64,000 nucleotides of DNA from an uncultured Eubacteriales bacterium (GTDB taxonomy: Bacteria; Bacillota; Clostridia; Oscillospirales; Acutalibacteraceae). Under the pieces are notes generated by a model, which was not told where the DNA came from, searched no databases, and worked only from the letters and a program-made list of their open reading frames with translations. This document shows, in pieces, positions 1 to 10,137 of the stretch. The translations under genes were made by a program, and so were the position numbers. The stretch spans positions 62,001 through 126,000 of the forward strand of contig CAKSPZ010000003.1 of NCBI GenBank assembly GCA_934486635.1, written 5' to 3'. Positions within the stretch are counted from its first letter, which is position 1; each line of letters begins with the position of its first letter.

Positions 1-273
1 AAAATTCTTCGTGAACATTATGCTCATATAGCTGATCGCCCATTTTTCCCTGAAATAGTTGAGTATATGACATCAGGTCCAGTTTTAGGAATGATTGTAG
101 AAGGTGAAAATGCTGTAAAGGGTATGCGCATTCTTATGGGTGCTACAAAATTTGAAGAAGCACAAGCTGGTACAATTCGTGGTGATTACGCTTTCTGTAC
201 TGCAGAAAATATAATCCATGGTTCAGATTCTATTGAAAATGCAGAAATAGAAATAAAAAGATTCTTTAACTAA
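1..273 (+). CDS. ndk: Nucleoside diphosphate kinase, C-terminal part
   Basis: Transfers the gamma phosphate between nucleoside triphosphates and diphosphates through a phosphohistidine. The reading frame is open from base 1, so the N-terminal part lies outside the window. The 90 visible codons carry the family signature: an EYMTSGPV stretch, LMGAT, GTIRGD, and NIIHGSDS, which holds the catalytic histidine. The C-terminus IEIKRFFN is typical, so the 3' end is complete. It converges on dapB, and two strong hairpins separate the two genes. Identification is near certain although only about 60% of a usual 135-150 residue protein is seen. Confidence 0.95.
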   Translation, partial: KILREHYAHIADRPFFPEIVEYMTSGPVLGMIVEGENAVKGMRILMGATKFEEAQAGTIRGDYAFCTAENIIHGSDSIENAEIEIKRFFN

Positions 274-293
274 TTATTACTTGTAAATGCGTT

Positions 294-325
294 GTATGGT
301 TAATAAAAACTTTTATTAACCATAC
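294..325 (+). terminator. Perfect inverted repeat after ndk
   Basis: Bases 294-308 and 311-325 are exact reverse complements with a two-base centre, so several central pairs must open to form the loop. It lies 20 bases after the ndk stop. There is no following T-run, so it may act with the next hairpin or protect the mRNA 3' end. Confidence 0.5.
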
Positions 326-331
326 ACTAAT

Positions 332-370
332 AATGGAGCCGGGTGCAAAATTTTTGCACCCGGCTCCATT
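332..370. terminator. Bidirectional terminator between ndk and dapB
   Basis: A GC-rich perfect inverted repeat (AATGGAGCCGGGTGC against its complement) is followed by TTTAGTTTTATTTT on the plus strand. The central A/T run can serve as the loop. It lies between two converging genes and ends just before the dapB stop, so it probably ends transcription from both sides. Confidence 0.8.
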
Positions 371-375
371 TAGTT

Positions 376-1128
376 TTATTTTAATAAGTCTGACATTTGA
401 TATAACCCTGCAGGTTGAGATAACAGGAATAAAGCGGCATTTACGGCCCCAACTGCAAATATTTCTTTTGATTGGGCAGAATGTGAAATTGTTAAGGTTT
501 CATCTTTACCAGCAAACATAACTTCATGTTCACCGACAATTGTTCCACCGCGTACCGCATGAATACCAATTTCATTACTTTTTCTAGGTCGACGATAGCT
601 ATGACGCTCATAAACATAGTTATAGTTTTGAATGTGAGTATCTTTAATAGCGTTAGCAATCATAAAAGCGGTTCCACTTGGAGCATCTACCTTTTGATTG
701 TGATGTTTTTCTATTATTTCAATGTCAAAAGAGTTGCCAAGTACAAGTGTTGCTTTTTTAGCGAGTTCAATTAAAAGGTTTATACCCATAGACATATTCC
801 CAGAAAAAAATATAGGGATAGATTGAGAAGCTTTTTTTATTTTGTTGATTTGTTCTTCATTAAAACCGGTTGTGCATATAACAATAGGTAATCTTTTGTA
901 TGTAGCATAATTAAGCAAAGAATCTAGCATTGATGGATTTGAAAAGTCTATTATAACATTTGCATCAATATTAATTTTACCGGCAGAATTAAAAATTGGA
1001 AAACAATCATTTTCATTTATACATTGATCAATACCAGCGACAATTTTACAATCATTACGTGAAAATACGGTTCTAATTACAGCACGCCCCATTTTTCCGC
1101 TAGAACCACTTAATATTATTTTAGTCAT
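376..1128 (-). CDS. dapB: 4-hydroxy-tetrahydrodipicolinate reductase
   Basis: Reduces 4-hydroxy-tetrahydrodipicolinate with NAD(P)H in the diaminopimelate/lysine pathway, in the cytosol. The 250-residue length is normal for the family. The N-terminus shows the GSSGKMG nucleotide-binding loop, and the middle shows EIIEKHHNQKVDAPSGTA, which holds the catalytic histidine pair and substrate-binding lysine of DapB. It starts 21 bases after dapA, with an AGGAACT-like ribosome site, and is the last gene of the asd-dapA-dapB operon. Its stop lies just after the bidirectional terminator. No anomaly seen. Confidence 0.96.
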   Translation of the reverse strand: MTKIILSGSSGKMGRAVIRTVFSRNDCKIVAGIDQCINENDCFPIFNSAGKINIDANVIIDFSNPSMLDSLLNYATYKRLPIVICTTGFNEEQINKIKKASQSIPIFFSGNMSMGINLLIELAKKATLVLGNSFDIEIIEKHHNQKVDAPSGTAFMIANAIKDTHIQNYNYVYERHSYRRPRKSNEIGIHAVRGGTIVGEHEVMFAGKDETLTISHSAQSKEIFAVGAVNAALFLLSQPAGLYQMSDLLK

Positions 1129-1149
1129 CTTTATAGTTCCTATCTAATT

Positions 1150-2043
1150 TTATTTTTTTAAAAGTCCAAAATTTTTCATAGAGTTTATTAAATTTTCTTT
1201 ATTTTCATCCGAAAGAGAAACTAAAGGTAAACGACATTTACCGCATTTAAAGCCAATTTGATTCATAGCTTCTTTTACAGGAATAGGATTAACATCACAG
1301 AATAACATATTCATAAGGTCATTTGACTTTATGAATAATTCTCTTGCGGAATTAATGTCACCAGAAAAATATTTGTGATTTATATCATGGCATTCAAGTG
1401 GACAAACATTAGCAAATACAGAAATAACACCAAGACCGCCCAACGATAAAATCGGGATGATTTGGTCATCATTCCCTGAATAAATTGCTAAATTATCTTT
1501 GCAAAGAGAAATTGTTTTTGCAATAGAAGAAAGATCACCATTTGCTTCTTTAGTTGCTACAATATTTGGATGCTTTGAAAGTTCAAGATAAGTTTCAGGT
1601 TTTATAGATACTCCAGTTCGTGAAGGAACGTTGTATAAAATTATAGGTAAATTAACGTTATCAGCAATATAAGTATAATGTTCAATTAATCCTTTTTGAG
1701 AAGTTTTATTGTAATAAGGGGTTACGATAAGTAACGCATCAACACCCAATTGTTCGGCTTCCTTTGACATTTTTAATGCATGTTCAGTATTATTGCTACC
1801 AGTACCGGCAATAACCGGAATTCTACCAGCTACTTTATTTACAGTGTATTTTATTACATCAATTTTTTCTGCATCGCTCATAGTGGCGGATTCGCCGGTA
1901 GTTCCACAGGTAATAATAGCGTCTGTTTTATTTTGTATTTGAAATTCTATAATTTCGCCTAAGACGTCAAAATTTACAGTTCCATCTTCTTTCATAGGTG
2001 TAACTATTGCAACACCTGAACCTTTAAATATAGTTTTTTTCAT
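1150..2043 (-). CDS. dapA: 4-hydroxy-tetrahydrodipicolinate synthase
   Basis: Condenses pyruvate with aspartate semialdehyde, the committed step to diaminopimelate and lysine. At 297 residues it has normal length for this class I aldolase. CGTTGES near residue 47 binds pyruvate, YNVPSRTG in the middle carries the catalytic tyrosine, and ATKEANGD carries the Schiff-base lysine. The ATG follows a strong GGAGG at a good distance. It lies between asd and dapB in one operon, so the first three committed enzymes of the pathway are made together. Confidence 0.97.
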   Translation of the reverse strand: MKKTIFKGSGVAIVTPMKEDGTVNFDVLGEIIEFQIQNKTDAIITCGTTGESATMSDAEKIDVIKYTVNKVAGRIPVIAGTGSNNTEHALKMSKEAEQLGVDALLIVTPYYNKTSQKGLIEHYTYIADNVNLPIILYNVPSRTGVSIKPETYLELSKHPNIVATKEANGDLSSIAKTISLCKDNLAIYSGNDDQIIPILSLGGLGVISVFANVCPLECHDINHKYFSGDINSARELFIKSNDLMNMLFCDVNPIPVKEAMNQIGFKCGKCRLPLVSLSDENKENLINSMKNFGLLKK

Positions 2044-2078
2044 ATGTGTATCCTCCGTTTATATTAAGTTTTTTTTAT

Positions 2079-3158
2079 TTAATCAATAAATCCTTTTGCA
2101 CAAAGAAGTTCAGCCATTAAAACAGCTCCACCGGCAGCTCCTCTTATTGTGTTGTGAGACATACAAACAAATTTTATATCATATTGAGAATCAGGACGTA
2201 GACGACCGATAGAAATAGCCATGCCATTTTCGAGATTTCGTTCACTACGAATTTGAGGATAAGAAGGGTCATCAAAATAATTTAAAAATTGTTTTGGAGC
2301 ACTTGGTAAACTGATGTTTTTATCTATACCATTATAATTTTTCCATATATCTTTGATTTCTTCAATAGATGGTTTTTTATCAAAAGAAACAAATACAGCA
2401 GCAGTGTGACCGTCACTTACAGGTACTCTAATACATTGCGATGTAATAGAAGGGTAAGTAGCGTTTTCAATTCTGTCACCGACAATTTTTCCAAAGATTT
2501 TCATGGGTTCTTGTTCAGATTTTTCCTCTTCACCATTAATAAAAGGAATAATGTTATCTACCATTTCGGGCCATCTTTCAAAAGTTTTTCCAGCACCGGA
2601 AATAGCTTGATATGTACAAGCGAGAACTTTTGTTATTCCAAATTTTTTTAAAGGGTAAATAGCAGGAACATAACATTGTAAAGAACAATTTGACTTAACT
2701 GCAATAAAACCTCTTTTGGTACCTAGACGTTTTCTTTGACTGTAAATAATGTCAGCGTGTTCAGGATTTATTTCAGGAATAATCATAGGAACATCTTTAG
2801 TATTTCTGTGAGCACTGTTATTTGAAATTACAGGGCATTCAGCTTTTGCGTATTTTTCTTCCAGTGCTTTAATGTCTTCTTTATTCATGTCAACAGCACA
2901 AAATACAAAATCAACTAAACTTGTAATTTTATTTATATCAGCTACTGCGTCATATACAGTCATATTTTTTATGTTTTCTGGTACATCGCACGGCATTGAC
3001 CAACGATTTGAAAGAGCATCCATATAAGTCTTACCGGCTGATTTTTTACTGGCAGCCAAAACAGTAATATTAAACCAAGGGTGATTTGAAAGTAACGTTA
3101 TAAAGCGTTGACCAACCATTCCTGTAGCACCTAAGATACCAACATTATATTTTTTCAT
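2079..3158 (-). CDS. asd: Aspartate-semialdehyde dehydrogenase, archaeal/fungal-type
   Basis: Reduces beta-aspartyl phosphate to aspartate semialdehyde with NADPH, feeding dapA. The N-terminus has the GILGATGMVGQRF nucleotide loop, and KSNCSLQCY holds the catalytic cysteine. The 359-residue length and motifs such as LLSNHPWF, AASKKSAGK and PEINPEH fit the class first known from archaea and fungi (TIGR00978-like) rather than the usual bacterial class; this is judged from motifs, not an alignment. The start codon has no close Shine-Dalgarno. The only good site, AAAGGTGG, is over 30 bases upstream beyond a 9-codon ORF and a hairpin (see that entry). Confidence 0.93.
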   Translation of the reverse strand: MKKYNVGILGATGMVGQRFITLLSNHPWFNITVLAASKKSAGKTYMDALSNRWSMPCDVPENIKNMTVYDAVADINKITSLVDFVFCAVDMNKEDIKALEEKYAKAECPVISNNSAHRNTKDVPMIIPEINPEHADIIYSQRKRLGTKRGFIAVKSNCSLQCYVPAIYPLKKFGITKVLACTYQAISGAGKTFERWPEMVDNIIPFINGEEEKSEQEPMKIFGKIVGDRIENATYPSITSQCIRVPVSDGHTAAVFVSFDKKPSIEEIKDIWKNYNGIDKNISLPSAPKQFLNYFDDPSYPQIRSERNLENGMAISIGRLRPDSQYDIKFVCMSHNTIRGAAGGAVLMAELLCAKGFID

Positions 3159-3159
3159 A

Positions 3160-3189
3160 TTATCGCAAAAATCTCAAAGAGATTTGCAT
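3160..3189 (-). promoter_or_regulatory. Nine-codon upstream ORF and hairpin before asd
   Basis: On the minus strand AAAGGTGG precedes ATG at 3189, which opens a 9-codon ORF (MQISLRFLR) whose TAA overlaps the bases just before the asd ATG (TAATATG). The ORF also forms a hairpin (AAATCTC with GAGATTT). Either a short peptide is translated and asd is coupled to it, or the hairpin folds the ribosome site close to the asd start. The sequence cannot separate these. Confidence 0.45.
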
Positions 3190-3355
3190 GCGCCACCTTT
3201 CTAAAAAAGATAAGAATTTTAGCGAATTTTTAATAAAATCGGTTGTAAACAAAGTCTTAATAAAATATAATAAGACTATTGATATTTTTTAATATATCAT
3301 TTTTAAAATATAGTGTCAATTTTAAATGAATAATTAAATATAAGGAGAGCAAATT

Positions 3356-5529
<2,174 letters not shown>

Positions 5530-5536
5530 ATAGTAC

Positions 5537-5565
5537 TTGCAACAGTTAATAAAAATTGGTATAAT
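5537..5565 (+). promoter_or_regulatory. Promoter upstream of yajC with flanking inverted repeat
   Basis: TTGCAA, a 17-base spacer and TATAAT make a strong housekeeping promoter. An 8-base inverted repeat (AACAGTTA at 5541-5548 and TAACTGTT at 5568-5575) spans the spacer and -10 box. It could be an operator. Confidence 0.75.
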
Positions 5566-5597
5566 CATAACTGTTAAATTTTTTGGAGGTGCTAAGT

Positions 5598-5903
5598 ATG
5601 AACGCAGAAGGTTCAGCAGGAATGATGAATATTATAATAATGATAATTTTTGTAGTAGGAATGTACTTTTTAATGTTACGTCCTAGTTCAAAAAGGAAAA
5701 AACAAGAAGATGCCATGAGAAATAATATACAAATAGGCGATGAAATTACAACTATAGGTGGAATTGTAGGAAGAGTAGTAGCTATAAAAGATGAAAATGA
5801 GTCTTTTATAATAGAAACAGGTATTGATAGAAGCAAAGTGAAAATAAAAAAATGGGCTATAGCAAGCTGCGATACAAATAAAGAAAATAATACTACAAAA
5901 TAA
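5598..5903 (+). CDS. yajC: Preprotein translocase subunit YajC
   Basis: A small accessory subunit of the Sec translocon. The protein is 101 residues with one N-terminal membrane segment (IIIMIIFVVGMYFLML), then the family's RPSSKRKKQ cluster and a soluble tail with IQIGDEITTIGGIVGRV, which is diagnostic of YajC. ATG 5598 follows GGAGGT with good spacing; the longer in-frame TTG at 5583 overlaps that site and is rejected. Its own promoter lies just upstream. In Clostridia yajC often sits close to the TIGR04086 and SCIFF genes, as here. Confidence 0.93.
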   Translation: MNAEGSAGMMNIIIMIIFVVGMYFLMLRPSSKRKKQEDAMRNNIQIGDEITTIGGIVGRVVAIKDENESFIIETGIDRSKVKIKKWAIASCDTNKENNTTK

Positions 5904-5982
5904 GTATATTAATATGCCTTTTTGAATATTGATTATATATATTTTAAAATAAAAGACTATACAATATTTAGGAGGTATGATT

Positions 5983-6393
5983 TTGAGGTATGACAAAACA
6001 TCAACCAGGGAAAATGATTTTAAGGTAAAAATAAAATCAATATTGCTTGGTGCGGCTGCTGGGGCAGTTGTTTGTACTGTATTTTTATTTTTGTTTGCAT
6101 TCTTTTTTTCTGTAGTAAAAACTGTACCACAATTTATGATACAGGGAATAGCTGTTTTTTGTGCAGTTCTGGGTGCATTTGTGGCAGGTTATACGGCAGT
6201 TAGAATGTATCGTTCTAAGGGATTGATGTATGGTGCATTATCAGGTTTTTTACTCTTTTTAGTGATAACTATTGTAGCTTTTATCGCATCTAGAGATAAG
6301 TTTACTTATCTGACTATTATTAGAATGCTTTTAATGGTAACTTTAGGTGCTGTTGGAGGCGTAATTGGGGTTAATAGAAAAAGACGTAAATAA
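5983..6393 (+). CDS. TIGR04086-type small membrane protein
   Basis: A 136-residue protein with four predicted membrane segments: LLGAAAGAVVCTVFLFLFAF, a second with GIAVFCAVLGAFVAGY, a third near GFLLFLVITIVAF, and a last with GAVGGVIGV before a basic RKRRK tail. Its function is not known. It resembles the TIGR04086 family, which is usually found beside yajC and the SCIFF genes in Clostridia. TTG 5983 is the chosen start because GGAGGT ends six bases upstream; ATG 5977 directly abuts that site. It may help membrane insertion or export of neighbouring products, but that is inference from context only. Confidence 0.75.
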   Translation: MRYDKTSTRENDFKVKIKSILLGAAAGAVVCTVFLFLFAFFFSVVKTVPQFMIQGIAVFCAVLGAFVAGYTAVRMYRSKGLMYGALSGFLLFLVITIVAFIASRDKFTYLTIIRMLLMVTLGAVGGVIGVNRKRRK

Positions 6394-6395
6394 AT

Positions 6396-6424
6396 TTGAA
6401 TTTTATTATAAATTATGTTATTAT
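6396..6424 (+). promoter_or_regulatory. Promoter upstream of scfA
   Basis: TTGAAT at 6396-6401, a 17-base spacer and TATTAT at 6419-6424 form a plausible sigma-A promoter about 30 bases before the SCIFF start codon, with AAGGGGTG as ribosome site. It gives the peptide gene its own transcript. Confidence 0.55.
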
Positions 6425-6454
6425 TTTTATAGTTTAAAAAAAGGGGTGTTTTTA

Positions 6455-6592
6455 ATGAAACATGTAAAGACTTTAAATAAAGCAAACTTAAAAGAAAGTG
6501 CAATTAAAGGTGGTTGTGGTGAGTGCCAAGCTTCTTGCCAATCAGCTTGTAAGACTTCTTGTACTGTAGCTAATCAAAAATGTGAAAAATAG
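6455..6592 (+). CDS. scfA: SCIFF peptide precursor (six cysteines in forty-five residues)
   Basis: A 45-residue ribosomal peptide, exactly the family's nominal size, with six cysteines in the C-terminal half (GGCGECQASCQSAC, KTSC, QKCEK). SCIFF peptides are near-universal in Clostridia and are modified by a dedicated radical SAM enzyme that forms a Cys-to-Thr thioether; the residue before the fifth-sixth cysteine region here is TSCT. The N-terminal MKHVKTLNKANL is the recognition part. scfB lies 99 bases downstream beyond a hairpin. The biological role of the mature peptide is not established. Identification rests on length, cysteine count and neighbour. Confidence 0.95.
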   Translation: MKHVKTLNKANLKESAIKGGCGECQASCQSACKTSCTVANQKCEK

Positions 6593-6620
6593 TTTTACAT
6601 AGTTTATATGGTTAATTATT

Positions 6621-6647
6621 AGGGGTGGGAGTTTAATTCCTGCCTCT
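6621..6647 (+). terminator. Attenuating hairpin between scfA and scfB
   Basis: AGGGGTGGGA pairs with TTCCTGCCTCT (several G-U pairs), followed by ATGTTTTGTT. The imperfect stem and weak T-run suggest partial termination, giving more peptide mRNA than maturase mRNA. Confidence 0.55.
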
Positions 6648-6691
6648 ATGTTTTGTTACAGTGAAATTTTAAGAAATAAAGGAAAATGATA

Positions 6692-8047
6692 ATGATACAT
6701 AAATATAAACTTAATGGGTATAATATAGTTCTGGATGTAAATAGTGGAGCGGTACATGTAATTGATGATATTGCTTATGATATACTGGATTATACAAATG
6801 AAAATATGAGTGAAACTTTAAGTTGTGATATATTAGATAAATTGAGTGAAAAATATAATGAGTCTGATATTTTAGCTACTTACGAAGAATTATATTCTTT
6901 GTATAAAGCTGAGCAATTATATTCTAAGGATGGCTATGAAAAATTCACTTCTATGATGATAAATTCCCCAGTTAAATCTATGTGTTTGAATGTAGCACAT
7001 GATTGCAATTTAAGATGTGAATATTGTTTTGCAGCTAAAGGGGATTTTGGTACAGGCCGAGAGTTAATGCCATTAGAAATAGCTAAAAAAGCTATAGATT
7101 TTCTTATTGAAAAGTCTGGAACTCGTCATAATTTAGAAGTTGATTTTTTTGGCGGAGAGCCTTTAATGAATTTTGATGTTGTAAAAGAAACTGTAAAATA
7201 TGCAAGAAGTATAGAAAAACAGCATAATAAGAATTTCAGATTTACCATAACAACAAATGGCCTTTTATTAACAGATGATAAAATTGATTTTATAAATAAA
7301 GAAATGTCAAATGTAGTTCTTTCATTAGATGGTAGAAAAGAAATAAATGATAAATTGAGAGTAACACCGAATCAAAAAGGTTCTTATGATGTTATAGTTC
7401 CAAATTATCAAAAGTTGGTATCAACTAGAGGGGATAAAGATTATTATGTAAGAGGAACTTTTACTAAGTATAATCTTGACTTTACAAAAGATGTTTTGAA
7501 AATGAATGAATTAGGTTTTGACCAACTGTCTATAGAACCAGTTGTATCGGATACAAAATTAAGTTATTCAATCAAAGAAGAAGATTTACCTAGAGTTTTT
7601 GAAGAATATGAAACATTAGCAAAAGAAATTATTAAAAGAAAAAAGAATGGTAAATGCTTTAATTTCTTTCATTTTATGATAGACCTAGATCAAGGACCTT
7701 GTGCTATAAAAAGGTTACGTGGTTGTGGGTGTGGCAATGAATATATAGCGGTTACACCTAATGGAGATATTTATCCATGTCATCAATTTGTAGGAAATGA
7801 TGAATGGAAAATGGGAAATATAAAAGATAATACATTTAATCAACAAATCAAGGATTGTTTTTCAAAGACAAATGTATATACAAAAGAAAAATGCAAAGAT
7901 TGTTGGGCTAAATTTTATTGTAGCGGGGGCTGCAATGCTAATAGTTGGCAATATGAAGGAGATATAAAAAAATCCCATAGAATATCCTGTGACCTTGAGA
8001 AAAAAAGGTTAGAGTGTGCCATAATGATTAAGGCAGCGACAATTTAA
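6692..8047 (+). CDS. scfB: Radical SAM SCIFF maturase
   Basis: Installs a thioether crosslink in the SCIFF peptide using S-adenosylmethionine radical chemistry. An N-terminal region of about 95 residues resembles a RiPP recognition/PqqD-like domain. It is followed by the radical SAM core with CX3CX2C (cysteines 105, 109 and 112) and FFGGEPL. The C-terminal SPASM region holds the cysteines for auxiliary clusters: CGCGNEY, YPCHQF, CKDCWAKFYCSGGC. At 451 residues it has the family's normal size. ATG 6692 is preferred over 6686 because AAAGGA is then nine rather than three bases away. It is cotranscribed with scfA across an attenuator and ended by a hairpin at 8063. Confidence 0.95.
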   Translation: MIHKYKLNGYNIVLDVNSGAVHVIDDIAYDILDYTNENMSETLSCDILDKLSEKYNESDILATYEELYSLYKAEQLYSKDGYEKFTSMMINSPVKSMCLNVAHDCNLRCEYCFAAKGDFGTGRELMPLEIAKKAIDFLIEKSGTRHNLEVDFFGGEPLMNFDVVKETVKYARSIEKQHNKNFRFTITTNGLLLTDDKIDFINKEMSNVVLSLDGRKEINDKLRVTPNQKGSYDVIVPNYQKLVSTRGDKDYYVRGTFTKYNLDFTKDVLKMNELGFDQLSIEPVVSDTKLSYSIKEEDLPRVFEEYETLAKEIIKRKKNGKCFNFFHFMIDLDQGPCAIKRLRGCGCGNEYIAVTPNGDIYPCHQFVGNDEWKMGNIKDNTFNQQIKDCFSKTNVYTKEKCKDCWAKFYCSGGCNANSWQYEGDIKKSHRISCDLEKKRLECAIMIKAATI

Positions 8048-8062
8048 AAATATAATTATATG

Positions 8063-8096
8063 AAAGAATATAATCTTTTTATAGGTTATATTCTTT
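8063..8096 (+). terminator. Terminator after scfB
   Basis: AAAGAATATAA and TTATATTCTTT form an 11-pair perfect stem with a 12-base loop, followed by TCTTTTTG. It lies 15 bases after the scfB stop. Confidence 0.75.
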
Positions 8097-8149
8097 TCTT
8101 TTTGTACATACTATTATTTTATAGATAATAATTGTATGGAGGGACGTAT

Positions 8150-8797
8150 ATGCCGGGTTCATTGTGCTTAAAAAAAACAATTGGAAAAGTAAAAAAAGAA
8201 GATATTATAAGATTTTTTATTCAAAATAAATTATTAATTTTATTGTCAATCTTTTTGTTAATAGGCATAATTTCAGGTACAATATTGGTAAACATAGCAG
8301 ATGAAAATACTTTAAAATTTATAGATATTTTATTTTTAAGCGACTTTAAAGAACGAATTTCAAAAACATTACTTGATATATTTATAGCATCAATATCATC
8401 AACATTTATTTTTGTAATAATATCCTTTTTTATGGGGTTATCGGTTTGGGGATTTATATTAGCTCCTATTATTCCATTTATAAGAGGAATATGCATAGGT
8501 ATAGCAGAAGGGTATTTATATTCTACATATGGAATCAGGGGTATATGTTTTCACACATTAGTTTTTTTACCGGGAATTTTTATTTCATCTATAGCTATTT
8601 TACTTATGACTAAAGAAGCTATAAAATTATCAAATGATTTTTCATCAATGATATTTTTAGGCAGTAAACCAATAAATGTTAGAAGTAGCATACGCTTATA
8701 TATTATAAGAAGTGGTTGTATAGCAATTATGGTTGTAATTTCATCTGCCGTAGATTTAATATGTAACTTTTTATTTTCCAAATTGTTTATATTTTAA
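8150..8797 (+). CDS. spoIIM: SpoIIM-like membrane protein (DUF95)
   Basis: A 215-residue protein with about five membrane helices after a basic N-terminal cytosolic stretch. It resembles stage II sporulation protein M, part of the SpoIID-SpoIIM-SpoIIP peptidoglycan machine that drives engulfment. Signs are its length, the pattern of helices and GICIGIAEGYLYSTYG followed by LVFLPGIFISSIAIL. ATG 8150 is chosen because GGAGGG lies about eight bases upstream; a TTG at 8132 lies before that site. It is followed by a DacF-like carboxypeptidase, also a wall enzyme. A second, distinct member of the same superfamily lies in the bacteriocin cluster near 30.2 kb. Confidence 0.75.
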   Translation: MPGSLCLKKTIGKVKKEDIIRFFIQNKLLILLSIFLLIGIISGTILVNIADENTLKFIDILFLSDFKERISKTLLDIFIASISSTFIFVIISFFMGLSVWGFILAPIIPFIRGICIGIAEGYLYSTYGIRGICFHTLVFLPGIFISSIAILLMTKEAIKLSNDFSSMIFLGSKPINVRSSIRLYIIRSGCIAIMVVISSAVDLICNFLFSKLFIF

Positions 8798-8891
8798 AAT
8801 GTAAATTAAAATATATATAAAATATTTTTATTTTTGTTATTACACTTATTTGAAACAATATTATTATAATTTAAAGGAGAGAACATCAATA

Positions 8892-10064
8892 ATGTACTAC
8901 TATAAGACTCAAAAAAAACCGTGTAAAGTAATAATAAGCTTATTAATAGTAATTTCATTTATTTTTGTGTCTAATATAAAGGTGTATGCAGAGAATAATT
9001 CAACTATAGATTTGTTAGCTCCGTCTGCTATTTTAATTGAACCTAGTACAAATAAAGTTATATGCGAAAAAAATTCCCATGAAATACGTTGTTGTGCATC
9101 CATAACTAAGGTAATGACAATGATTTTAGTTATGGAAGCAATAGATAGTGGTAAAATAAAATTGACAGATTCAGTATCTGCAAGTGAACATGCAGCATCT
9201 ATGGGAGGTTCAGATATATGGCTAAAACCAGGAGAAGTAATGACAGTAGATGAGTTAATCAAAGCAACATTGGTGGCATCTGCTAATGATGCTGCGGTTG
9301 CATTAGCGGAGCATGTATCAGGTTCTGAGGAGATTTTTGTTTCTGAAATGAATAGAAAAGCAAAAGAACTGGGAATGTCAGAGACCACATTTAAAAATTG
9401 CAATGGTTTAGATGAAGAAGGACATGTAACTAGTGCATATGATGTAGCTTTAATGTCAAGGGAACTTATTAAACATAAAAAAGTATTTGAATATACATCG
9501 ATTTGGATGGATTATTTAAGGGATGGAAAAACACAGCTTGTGAATACAAATAAGCTTTTAAAAAGTTATAAAGGAATAACAGGTTTAAAAACGGGAACGA
9601 CTTCGCAGGCGGGAAGTTGTATAACAGCAACAGCTACAAGGGGAAACTTAAGTTTAATTGCAGTAGTATTAGGTGGCGCAAATGGGAAAGAACGTTTTAA
9701 AGATGCAGCGGCTTTATTAGATTATGGATTTGCTAATTATAATATGTTAGAACCTTTAATCGATGATAGCATATTTGAACCAATTAGAGTGAAAAATGGT
9801 ATGAAATCTATTGTTAATATTACAGCTAATGTTGGAGGAAATATTTTATTACCAAAAGGAAAAGAACATAGTATTGATAACAGTATAGAAGTTGCATCAG
9901 AGGTAAAGGCACCGATAAAAAAAGGGCAGGTTTTAGGAAGATTAATATATAAAATGGGAGAAGAGATTGTTGCAGAATATGATGTGACAGCAATTGAAGA
10001 TGTGGATGACATAAATATAAAATCAGTTTTTTCTGAGTTAATAAGTAGATTTTTAAGACTTTAA
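8892..10064 (+). CDS. dacF: D-alanyl-D-alanine carboxypeptidase (DacF/PBP5 type)
   Basis: Removes the terminal D-alanine from peptidoglycan stem peptides outside the membrane. A signal peptide runs to about VYA at residue 33. The serine peptidase S11 motifs are present: SITK (Ser70, Lys73), SAND, and KTGTT. A C-terminal beta-rich PBP5 domain and a hydrophobic end (FSELISRFLRL) that could be an amphipathic anchor follow. ATG 8892 lies ten bases after AAAGGAGAG; an in-frame start at 8850 has no site. The placement beside a SpoIIM-like gene suggests a sporulation cortex or engulfment role, as for DacF, but vegetative use is possible. Confidence 0.93.
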   Translation: MYYYKTQKKPCKVIISLLIVISFIFVSNIKVYAENNSTIDLLAPSAILIEPSTNKVICEKNSHEIRCCASITKVMTMILVMEAIDSGKIKLTDSVSASEHAASMGGSDIWLKPGEVMTVDELIKATLVASANDAAVALAEHVSGSEEIFVSEMNRKAKELGMSETTFKNCNGLDEEGHVTSAYDVALMSRELIKHKKVFEYTSIWMDYLRDGKTQLVNTNKLLKSYKGITGLKTGTTSQAGSCITATATRGNLSLIAVVLGGANGKERFKDAAALLDYGFANYNMLEPLIDDSIFEPIRVKNGMKSIVNITANVGGNILLPKGKEHSIDNSIEVASEVKAPIKKGQVLGRLIYKMGEEIVAEYDVTAIEDVDDINIKSVFSELISRFLRL

Positions 10065-10078
10065 ATTATTTGATTTTA

Positions 10079-10107
10079 TTGAAAAAAAAGAAAATATATT
10101 GTAAAAT
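10079..10107 (+). promoter_or_regulatory. Promoter of pgi
   Basis: TTGAAA, a 17-base A-rich spacer and TAAAAT, 30 bases before the pgi start, just after the dacF stop. Confidence 0.65.
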
Positions 10108-10137
10108 TAAAGTAAATAAAGTGGGAGGATTTTAAAT

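Noticed and set aside
3200..3355. PreQ1 riboswitch before queA or lysine riboswitch before asd
   Set aside because: The AT-rich gap has neither the preQ1 core motif nor the length and helices of a lysine riboswitch.
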